From assembly GCA_963924555.1 (NCBI GenBank), contig OZ004581.1, positions 6,797,338 through 6,861,337 of the forward strand: a stretch of DNA of 64,000 nt, written 5' to 3'. A program made the translations under genes and the position numbers. This DNA comes from Crambe crambe (lineage: Eukaryota > Porifera > Demospongiae > Poecilosclerida > Crambeidae). Positions 44,734 through 53,844 of the stretch are shown piece by piece. How positions within the stretch are numbered: position 1 is the first letter of the stretch; each line of letters starts with the position of its first letter. The notes below the pieces were generated by a model. The model searched no databases, was not told the DNA's origin, and saw only the letters and a program-made list of their open reading frames with translations.

Positions 44734-45972
44734 ATGGATACAGAAGGTTTTGTACTTTTTTGCAAGAATGCCAGTGAAAATGGCACAACTGATGAAATGT
44801 GGCAGCTTGGAGATGACTACAGAGCCAGTGGTATGGCACTAGCTGTCTTTCAAATCCTCATTCTGAGTGTAGGTCTGCCATGGAACTTGATGGTGATTGT
44901 GACCATAATCAAAGAGAAACTCTACAAACAGCCCACCATCGTACTCCTCCTGAATCTGGTTTGTGTTGATCTTTTCTTTATGATTACTCTACTTCCTATT
45001 AACATAGTAACTGGAATAGCTGGAGAGTTTATTCTTGGAAATAATGATCTAACGAGGTGCAATTCATGCAAGATTGGAATATTGGATCCGATTTTCCCCA
45101 TTCTGTTGATTTACGCACTGACTTTTCTGTCTTTTGATAGATTCTTCTATTTCTACAAGCCTCTTCAGTACAAAAGGATCATCACAATACCCAGGACACT
45201 TGCAGTAATTTTTGTGAAATGGTTATTGGTCTTTGCCATCTTTATCATAATACCGCTCATCAGAATTCATGATAGTGTAATTTTTTACCGTCCATTCGCA
45301 GCATGTACACTAAATATTTCATCCATTATCACGTTTTTGGTGACATTGATAGTAATATGCCTACCCTTAATTGTACTGATTGTGCTCAATGTGTGGGTAA
45401 TATATATAGTGCAGAAGACCATCAGAAAAGTTTACAGTTTTAGAATAACAGCTAATAGGAATGATCATGATGTAGATTTCAATAAAAGAGTGAAACAGAT
45501 CCGCCAGAAAAAGCAGTTTCATCTCATCAAGGTTTTTGGAGGACTCATATTATCTTTCCTCATACAATGGCTCATAATATCTTTCCTCATACAATGGCTG
45601 CCTATGGTGGTTCTCGTGATTCTATTCATTCCACAAGGCTCTGAAGTCTCAATCGCTTTCCAAGTGATTGTGCTGGTTCTTTTTCAGGCACAGGTTGCAA
45701 CTCATCCCATACTTGAGAGTACCCTCATTCGTGATGTTAGGAAGCCGTTGATGAAAATGTTATGCTGTTTTTATTTTTCAAGACGGTTACGTAACGTTTC
45801 ATCTATCAAAAACTGTTGCCAATCTGATAGTGATAACTGTTGTAAACACACTATTACAATCCTGGAGGTATTTTTTGCCGTTACTTCTGAAAATACCGAA
45901 GTTTCAAGCACTGATGATCATCAGAACGACACCACCACCAACACTCCAACTTTATATGAGTTAGAGAACTGA
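44734..45972 (+). CDS. Rhodopsin-like (class A) orphan GPCR, 412 aa, intronless
   Basis: The N-terminus has N-glycosylation sites (NAS, NGT). Helix landmarks fit class A: Asn51 in TM1 (GLPWNLMV), Asp79 in TM2 (LNLVCVDL), Cys109/Cys112 before TM3, DRF at 135-137 (a DRY variant) followed by KPLQY, Trp163 in TM4, TM5 about 197-227, QWLP at 287-290 in TM6, and HPILE at 324-328 where NPxxY is expected. The degenerate TM7 motif and the DRF variant mark a divergent lineage. A 27-bp tandem duplication (45544-45597) adds nine residues to TM6. A broken paralogue lies at 60425-61556. The ligand is unknown. Confidence 0.85.
   Translation: MDTEGFVLFCKNASENGTTDEMWQLGDDYRASGMALAVFQILILSVGLPWNLMVIVTIIKEKLYKQPTIVLLLNLVCVDLFFMITLLPINIVTGIAGEFILGNNDLTRCNSCKIGILDPIFPILLIYALTFLSFDRFFYFYKPLQYKRIITIPRTLAVIFVKWLLVFAIFIIIPLIRIHDSVIFYRPFAACTLNISSIITFLVTLIVICLPLIVLIVLNVWVIYIVQKTIRKVYSFRITANRNDHDVDFNKRVKQIRQKKQFHLIKVFGGLILSFLIQWLIISFLIQWLPMVVLVILFIPQGSEVSIAFQVIVLVLFQAQVATHPILESTLIRDVRKPLMKMLCCFYFSRRLRNVSSIKNCCQSDSDNCCKHTITILEVFFAVTSENTEVSSTDDHQNDTTTNTPTLYELEN
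45544..45597 (+). repeat. 27-bp tandem duplication within TM6 of the GPCR
   Basis: Units 45544-45570 and 45571-45597 differ at one base. They encode LILSFLIQW and LIISFLIQW (residues 271-288) in frame. The paralogous pseudogene has only one unit. Confidence 0.95.
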
Positions 45973-46583
45973 TTCATGAGACAAGAACTAAGTCCACTAT
46001 GCATGAATGTCCTCTATGTAATGTCATTATGACAGCAATTGTTTTTATAACTAACTAAACTATATAGCCACCTATCACTATAAATTATGTATTCATTGGG
46101 GTAGCTAACTAGTGTATTTTTAAACTTGTATTTTTATCTTTATTGGAAACCCCCTTAGTTACAATATTCATGTGGGGAGAGTAATCAGTCCTACGTACAT
46201 GTTATTGTCTATACTCATGGATGAATGCTTAGTTTGGGACAAGGTGCACTTTCAATATTATTTCAGCAACTTCTTAGTTTATAAATAATCTCCCGCTTTT
46301 GAAACAATAACTCTCCATAGTCTCATCTTGAAAATTGGTGTAGAGATACGTAGCTAGCTATAGAGCTAAGATATTAATCATTATACACTAAAACTTCCTA
46401 ACAAGGATGGGGACTTCGAAAAGTAGCAGCCTATCTCTCTACAACAGAATGTAACGAAATGGTCGAACTTTCCTACGTATAATTATTAGCTATAACCTCC
46501 AAGAAGGGCCAACCTCTCTACAAAGGTCAAAAAAACCTGTCCTGAACTTGTCTGTTGTTTGGAGGTTTCACTGTAATAGCTAA
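45973..46583. other. Intergenic, nothing recognised
   Basis: AT-rich sequence after the GPCR stop with scattered TAGCTA words. No ORF, RNA gene or inverted repeat was recognised. Confidence 0.5.
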
Positions 46584-47781
46584 GGCAAAGTGGGGCTATT
46601 TCAAACGGCGGGGCTATTCCGAAGGGTCATATAGAGTAACGGAGGTAGTAAACGGACAGTTAACAAAGTTGTGGTTTTTCCCGGCGGGTTAGCGAGTGCA
46701 AGGAAGATTGCAGGGGGGCTTTGGATAGCTATGGGCCTACCTCGCTCTATCCAGGCAGGAAGCTAAGCAAGTCCTATTATGCTGATTTCTGGGAGAGATT
46801 TAGAGTAGGCGCCTACTGGAGGCAGTTAACGGACAATAGAGGCAGTTGGCGGACAGCTCTTAAAATGAAGGTAAAATGGCTGCACATGTGCTTATTATTG
46901 TAAGAAATGATAATGATAATGATAATAGAAGATAACATGATTCAGTTTCTTCTTCTATCATTAACACAGGAGATGGTCCAGGACTTGAAACTTGCTTAAC
47001 CTTCAAGCTGGAGTGATCATGTACCATGCTCTTTGGTATACAATATTTTGCTGCTGCTTCTCTGACAGACACCTTCCCCTCTCTAACTTCCTCTGCAGCT
47101 CTCTCCAGATCTTCGGATTTCCAATTTCTCCACTTCCTTACTGTTGCCATGGCCTATTATAAAGATCATTACCCATTATTATTCACTGTCCAGTAACTGC
47201 CTCCACAATAAGAATCTATTTACGCCAAAATTGCTGATACTGTGTCAGTCATGTTATTTTATGAAGGGTACATTTGGAAAGAGCAATAAATTTGCTCTTT
47301 ATTGATATATAATGTTTTGTGTTTACATGTAGTTTTTGTTTACTATGTGCAGTTATAAAGTTGGTTTTTCTTACAGTCATTTTTTCCATGCCCCATTATT
47401 TGACCGAGATACTAACTATGATCATTCAAAGCAAAAATTGAGCAGGAAAAAACTACGCAAATTTACTGAATTAGCTGTAGATTCTTACTCTTAAAAAATC
47501 ACTACTGTCAGCAAAATTTGAAATCTCCCGCCTAATTGGTACCAATTTTACCATGGGTCAAAGTCTAAAGTGTCCGTAAACTACCGCTGTCCGTAAACTC
47601 CCATCGCTACTCTATATTCAAAACTCCTTGAGCTTATGAGCTCTAATTTGAAAGATATATTCTACTATTATAGTATATTATATCTTCCAACATTGACCTC
47701 AGAAGTCTTAGCTAGTAGTTTCAGAAATATTTGAACAGTACAGAATTAGCTACCCGTCATTCAAAATAGCCCCGCTTTACC
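46584..47781. mobile_element. pogo-like (Tc1/mariner) DNA element remnant, 1.2 kb
   Basis: Termini GGCAAAGTGGGGCTATTT and AAATAGCCCCGCTTTACC are inverted with two mismatches. TAA flanks each end (46581-46583, 47782-47784). A minus-strand ORF inside encodes a pipsqueak-type helix-turn-helix, as in pogo transposases. No catalytic DDE domain is present, so the element is non-autonomous or internally deleted. Confidence 0.65.
46860..47150 (-). pseudogene. Truncated pogo-like transposase N-terminus (HTH_psq domain)
   Basis: Starts MATVRKWRNWKSEDLERAAE and continues with VSVREAAAKYCIPKSMVHDH, the pipsqueak/CENP-B-like DNA-binding helix-turn-helix of pogo/Tigger transposases. A fragment recalling the following PSPVLMIEEE segment is present. 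The frame then degenerates into a Leu/Ser-rich tail with no DDE catalytic core. Length is 96 aa against several hundred for intact transposases. Confidence 0.65.
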
Positions 47782-48343
47782 TAACTAGCTACCGAAAATT
47801 GTTCACTACTTGGAGGAACTCCCCTTGCACACTTGTACTGAGTACAAATTTTATGTCTTTTAGCTATGATTATTGAATATCGCCCCACTTAGCATAGCTA
47901 AACGCCATCTGAATAATTTGTTTTAGTTTTTTGTGTTGTTTTTGTTCTGTTATTTCACTCTGTGTAGGGGGCATTATACATGTTAGCTAGCTTGCTATGC
48001 TATTTTATGTCTCTATGCTTTTTGCAAAATTTTCATATAATAGCTATATAAAAAAGAATTTCAAAAGTAGAGTAGATTTTCAATTATCGACCGCCATATA
48101 TGAACGGACACTGCAGAGGACAGCCTGGACATTAATAAAATAAAATTCCACGATGGAAAGATAGGGCAAACGTGCACTAATTAAATATGAAGCGCGAAGG
48201 ATCAATGGAATAATACCGCGTAGAGAATCCACCACAAAAGAAACGTCCGAAGATCACTTAATCTCATTGATAATCGGATACCCCCTAGTAGAAACACGAT
48301 ACCAACTAAGCCTACGGACTAACTGGTAGCCCCAAGCTGCTAC

Positions 48344-48768
48344 TACAATCGTTCAACAATTCAACTTCCCAGCTGCAAACTGGGCGGAGCTAAAATGCAA
48401 CTTGATATTCGGACTGCGAACGATCCATTGACTCTTTCTGGCCATTAGAAGTAAGTTCTGGAGCAATTTTAAGTTGAAAAATAGCACATCCGACATATTT
48501 AGCCTAAGCTAAGGTTTTGGCCGTGTATTCTGCTGCGATAATACACGGCCAAAACCTTAGGTACCAAAAAAGTACGCTAGCTAGATCCTTCTAAATATGT
48601 TGGATGTACTAAACGATGCTAAAATACTTACTTCCAAAGCTTTGTAATGGCCAGGAAGAGTCGATGGATCATTTGCAGTCCGAAAATCAAGTTGCTCACG
48701 TGTTCATTTAAAATTCTATTAGCTCCGCCCAGTTTGCAGCTGGGAAGTTGAATTGTTGAATGATTGTA
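48344..48768. mobile_element. About 425-bp foldback nested in the 2.0-kb element
   Basis: TACAATCGTTCAACAATTCA and AACTTCCCAGCTGCAAACTG at the left are complementary to the right end. The stem continues to a centre near 48530, where TTTTGGCCGTGTAT pairs with ATACACGGCCAAAA. It interrupts sequence that resumes on both sides. Confidence 0.75.
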
Positions 48769-49422
48769 ATAAAGTAATGATCAAAAATCGGACACCATGT
48801 ATTATCGATACACTATATCTCAGGAACGACAGTACTAGAACCAAGTTTAAACTATCACCAAAAAATTGTTTTAGTACCTGTTATTTCAAAGCAATAGCTA
48901 GAAATGTAGCTTCACAATAAAGACTTCTGAAATCAAAGCAGTAAGTTACTAAGCAATTTTCCCGAAATGGCACACTGCTCTGGAACACCCTTGAAGATAT
49001 AACAGTGTGAATCTTCCAACAGTGACCTGGGTACTGATTCAGAGGTTGATATTAATTTTAATGTGTCTGGGTACGCGCATGCGTAATTATGACAGGAGCC
49101 AGTTGATAAGCTTTGTGTCAAAACCATTGAACTTTGTATCGAAACAAGTGGAGATCTAAGTGTAAGTTTCAATTTTGGATATAGGTATAGCTTTATAAGC
49201 AAGGTGGAGTCTATATCTCTACTTGAAGACATCTGTACATAGAACAGTTACTTGACTAGCCTTCTAGCTAGCTATGTAGACTATTGCCACTGCAGTTAAA
49301 CTGATCTCAAGTAGAATTATTATGAATTTAATAGGTCAAGGTTGTCTCCAGCAAGTTCAATAATGCTGCCATACTGTCCTTTAAGAGAGAGGATTTTGAA
49401 GGTATTCTCATCTTCCATGTTT

Positions 49423-49680
49423 AGGCCAGTGTTAATGATATTCATGTTTCTGGTCAACCGCCCGCATTGGAAAATTGGCACCGCTCCAGAAGCCATTATT
49501 GTATTATTTATACAGCTACTCTACTGAGTAGCTGCAGCTTGCACTTGTGATGATTTTGTGGCTAGAAAATGGACATTTTTGACATTGATAATAATGGTAT
49601 AATGGATAATAACTACCGCCCGCCCGCATGATTGTGAGGAAAAATCCTGACCAGAAACATGAATGTCATTAACACTGGCC
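49423..49680. repeat. Inverted repeat nested in the 2.0-kb element
   Basis: AGGCCAGTGTTAATGATATT followed by CATGTTTCTGGTCA at the left is matched by TGACCAGAAACATG-ATGTCATTAACACTGGCC at the right. CGCCCGCAT occurs inside each half. Confidence 0.65.
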
Positions 49681-50094
49681 TTATGTACACCGCTTCTTCA
49701 GAACATTCAGCATATTCATAGCTGGCCAAAGGAAAGAATGAGCAGTACTCTTGAAGCAGTAGCCAGAGGTATGAACGTGTGCAAGGCAGCTGAGGGGTAT
49801 AAATCCACTTTGTGTCTACCAGTTAGTCTGTAGGCTTAGTTGGTATCGTGTACTGTGTGATTTCTACTAGAGGGTATCCGATTATCAATGAGATTGCCCG
49901 ATGTTAAGTGATCTTCGGACGTTTTTTTTTTTGTGGTGGATTCTCTGCACGGTATTATTCCATTGATCCCTCGCGCTTCATATTTAATATTAGTGCATGT
50001 TTGCCCTATCTTTCCATCGTGGAATTTTATTTTATTAATGTCCAGGCTGTCCTCTGTTCATATATGGCGGTCGATAATTGAAAATCTACTCTAC

Positions 50095-51629
50095 GTAAGA
50101 ACTGCACAATGAGTCCTATAGGGCACATCTAGCCTGCCAGTATTTGAGAAGTACATAACTGATATGATATATCAACTTTGAGGATAAATTCACAGCTGCT
50201 TGCCATATTTCTCAAATGTCTGTGCTTTGATAATGTATCTGAGCACGACTGTATTGTAGCTTTTTGGCTCCAAGTGGAGTGAGTACAGAAAGTTGTCGTG
50301 TGCCGACCCTTTACTAAACTTACAACAAAGTACCTGTGATTGCACATTATGTGTGCATGTAAATGATAGGTAATTTATAATAATTTTGCACTAGAGTGGT
50401 ACTAGGCAAATAATCCTCGACAAACAACCAATTATGCTGGATAATAGAGAGGTTCCACTGTATATAAATTCTGCATAAACATGCATAGCGTATCTGATTT
50501 AAATGCCACAAAAATAAAACACACATGGGACACAAACTTTGTTTAGATGGTGTTTAAAGACTAATGAATATGTAGTCACCTCAGGAGGCAAGACATTCCA
50601 CATGGGGATAAAAATGAAATTCATAAGCACTGGTCAGTGTAGCTACGTACATTGGGACTTGTAGCTAGCTCTTGTGAACAGTAGCTTCTCAAACATGGTA
50701 TACAATTACCAAGGGAAATTGTGTACGCCTATAGCTATGGTGGCTACTTTCACAGTAGAGCAAGTTACGTATGAACACCAGAGTTATGAACTTGCACACA
50801 CCTACAGCCACACCCACAATTTTGCTTCATGCTTTAGCAATAAAACCCCATTCAAATACAATTAGCTGTAGCTTCAGAGATGAATTCGTAACTCTGATGT
50901 CCTTCTATTGTACATGTATGCTTCAAGATATCTGCATGCTAACTTGACGACAGTGTATACTCTATAGCTATGTACGTAGCTAGCTCAGAAATCCCAGTAC
51001 ATAGTTTTGAACCATTTCAGAATTTCCCCACTAACATGATTATCCTGATTTATTATCATGTGAATGCCTATAGGGTTCAAAATAGCACAGCTATAGGTAG
51101 TGTTCCACATGCTTAGCTATCAAGAATAGCTCCACATGCTATTGATATTAGCTAGCTACTAATTAGCATATATAGTGAAGAACCTTGAAAGTTTACTGTA
51201 AAAATAACTTTCATGGAAAATGACTTTAATGATGGTGATAGTACATTGTATTAGCCAAGAGTAAACAATTTTATTGGCATAATCATATTTTAATGGAGGC
51301 GCCAATTAGTTTACCTTTTCCTATGTATAGATATTCTGATTAATATCTAATAACCTTTATAGCTAGTACTTTAGTTTCATTTATATTCATCGTTTGAGTA
51401 GTTATTTTTTTCAGTCTGGCCTTATATGTTACTGAACCTTCACTATAAGTGCTATTCGGCTATTCGTATACGCAGCTTTCACTTTTACAGACACATGGTG
51501 CTATAAAAGAAGTTGTTCTCGTTGCAAAGTTGCAGATTTTGAAGAAGCTATACGTAGCTAGTTGATCTCATTACAACTAACTTACTATTTTTATAGCTAG
51601 CTACTTTGACTCAATTCAACAGTTCCACC
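50095..51629. other. Intergenic, nothing recognised
   Basis: Low GC with TAGCTA words. No ORF with coding character and no clear inverted repeats were found. Confidence 0.45.
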
Positions 51630-52398
51630 ATGCTTTTGAGGGCCATGGTCACAGCTCTTCTTCTTGCTGTGGCATTTTCTGCTCCAGAAGATGCAAAATT
51701 TCAAGAAAATCGGGAGTTCCAAGAAGGTGTGTAAATACATAGCTAGCTAGCTAATATTGATGAATAAAATATCATTGAATGATTCTATTTATTTGCAGAA
51801 CTTGCTGAAATGATGGAGATGAACGTTAAACAACAAAGATCTGGTATGTATATACGTACGTAGCCTTGTTCCCAGGCCTGGCTAGCTGAATAAATTATAT
51901 GCCACAACTATTATGCTGATATCTAATTTACAGTAATATAATCAGAATAGCTATGTAAAAATTGGGTGTTCTCTGATATTATGTGAACTGCATTTTAAAG
52001 TGGGTATGTGAATTGATAAGGCTATGAGCACTCTACAGATTTCGCTAATTAAGGTTTCAGTTGTGCACTGCACTTTTTAATTGCACTGAGAGTTTGTTAT
52101 ACTCTTTCTCACCCAACATGCAGGATTTAACAAAGTTGTTCTCCAGGAATTGGATTCTCTGAAGGCATACATCACTGCTACATCTTGCTCTAGATTTTGT
52201 CAGTCTGGTGGATATGGAGATGGCACTATCATTGGAACAGCACCATTTTGTGGTGGTGTGTGCGGAAGGGATTGCAATACTCACTGTACATATGGTAACA
52301 TTGACTGGAGAGACTATGGTGCTGGATGCTTGACAGGAAACAAGATTTGCTGCTGTGCTAAACATAAAAAGAGGTCCTCTCAACTGCAAGAAAACTGA
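51630..52398 (+). CDS. Secreted cysteine-rich small protein (3 exons, 138 aa)
   Basis: Exons are 51630-51726, 51799-51843 and 52124-52398, all GT-AG and phase 1. Residues 1-18 (MLLRAMVTALLLAVAFSA) are a clear signal peptide. An acidic/Gln-rich spacer of about 45 residues follows, which may be a propeptide. The C-terminal half has ten cysteines at 69, 73, 90, 94, 98, 102, 116, 123, 124 and 125, including GTAPFCGGVC and a CCC run, then a basic tail (KHKKR). This suggests a compact disulfide-rich secreted domain. The precursor layout (signal, spacer, Cys-rich core) resembles secreted defence or signalling peptides, but no family was identified and no activity is claimed. AT-rich introns are 72 and 280 bp. 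Confidence 0.75.
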
Positions 52399-52789
52399 TT
52401 TTTTAGTTATATCTGACAGTGTGTTTCCTCTAGAACTTTAGGAACTAACTAGTTATACGTAGCTACTGTAAACTAACACAATAATTATTATTATTGTTAA
52501 AGTATTGATGTTGTGGGCATATGTTACATATGTATGTGCATTAAGTTTAAGTCCATGCAGCTATTACTACGTATGTATGGAAAAGCTTGGTCAGATCCAT
52601 GGAGCAGAGTGGAATTTAGAGACCAAATTTATGTTAAAACTACGTATAGCTAGGGTAGTGGTGAGCAAAGCAAGCCCCACACTATACGTACCATTGGCAT
52701 AGGAAGTTTATGGAGGATCAATCCAGTGCATGGTAGTAGCTAGTGCCGCTAGCTAGTTAGGATTCTTGGCTCAGTGACTACTGATCCTT

Positions 52790-52975
52790 TCATACTAATT
52801 AGCACAAACATAAATCATTATATTGCAGCTTCTTCTTCCTATAAGAGCTTCCTATAAAAGCTTCCTATAAAAGCTACTGCTAAAAAATACTAATTAGCAC
52901 AAACATAAATCATTATAATATTGCAGCTTCTTCTTCCTATAAAAGCTTCCTATCAAAGCTCTGCTAGCTTCTGCA
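52790..52975. repeat. Two-copy direct repeat, about 90-bp unit
   Basis: TACTAATTAGCACAAACATA followed by AATCATTATA and GCAGCTTCTTCTTCCTATA recurs in both units. A smaller TTCCTATAAAAGC sub-repeat and GCTTCTTCTGCTAGC words occur at the end. Confidence 0.75.
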
Positions 52976-53419
52976 GCTTCTTCTGCTAGCTTCTTGTGCT
53001 AGCTACATAGCTCAATAAAAATCAGATGATGCTGCTTTGTAAAGTTGGTGGTGAAGTGGGTTTGAGGTGTCTGTCTGTTATCGGCAACCATGCAGTCAAC
53101 CACATCAGAAGGTTCAAGAGACCTGATGGCAAGGTGTACTACATACATGTATGTACGTACGTATACCTTTTAATATTGGTTTAGCTTATATTCAGGCAAT
53201 CGACCGAAGAATATTCAGTCCACCAGAACAATGCATGGAAGAGAAAATTTAAAACCCTTAATTATTGTGAGAGAGTTAAACATGGTGTAGCAACTAGCTA
53301 TGAGGGGAAAATATTTCTGTGAAATGTAGGGATGACCATTGCGTAAAAAAATGTGAGCGAACAAGGGCGGCACTAAAATCAATAGAGCCTGGGTGATATA
53401 CGTAGCTGCTCAATAGCTA

Positions 53420-53670
53420 CATGGATGTATGGGGCAGATAAAATGAAAACGGGCAGATATACTTAAAGTACAATTTTCAATACCTGGGGCAGAGAATAAA
53501 GCACAGTTTTCAATACCTGGAGCAGATAAAATCATACAGTTTTCAATACCTGTATGGGGCAGATATACAATTTTCAATACCTGAAAAATAATTAAGCACA
53601 GTTTTCAAAACCATAGGGCAGATATAAAGCCCAGTTTTCAATACCTGTGGGGCAGATGTAAGCACACTTC
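53420..53670. repeat. Degenerate minisatellite, unit about 35-40 bp
   Basis: GGGGCAGATA and CAGTTTTCAATACCTG alternate about six or seven times with variable spacing. The array lies about 170 bp upstream of the receptor's first exon. Confidence 0.75.
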
Positions 53671-53844
53671 TACCCTCTATAGCAACAGTATAGCAATGGG
53701 ATGTATTAATATATAAACAATATTATTGACTGATAGTAATTACTGTAAGGAGTTGTTTTCCTATGAGAGTACGTAGCTATACATACCTCTACGAGTTCCC
53801 ATAGCGCTATGGCTATAGAGCTAATATAATTTTAGTTGTTGAAG

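Larger units (their letters stand above)
48067..50094. mobile_element. 2.0-kb element with about 260-bp terminal inverted repeats and nested foldbacks
   Basis: GTAGAGTAGATTTTCAATTA at 48067 is matched by the complementary sequence ending at 50094. The inverted similarity continues through ATATGGCGGTCGAT, CCATCGTGGAATTTTATTTT and GGCTTAGTTGGTATCGTG. Inside are the 48344-48768 foldback and the 49423-49680 inverted repeat. No recognisable transposase; the internal open frames are short. Confidence 0.75.
52399..53844. other. Intergenic with two degenerate tandem repeat arrays
   Basis: Contains the direct repeat at 52790-52975 and the minisatellite at 53420-53670. No gene is recognised between the secreted protein and the receptor. 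Confidence 0.5.

Noticed and set aside
53420-53670. Possible CRISPR-like array
   Set aside because: Units are degenerate, spacing varies, the spacers are not unique, and the genome is animal. It is a minisatellite.
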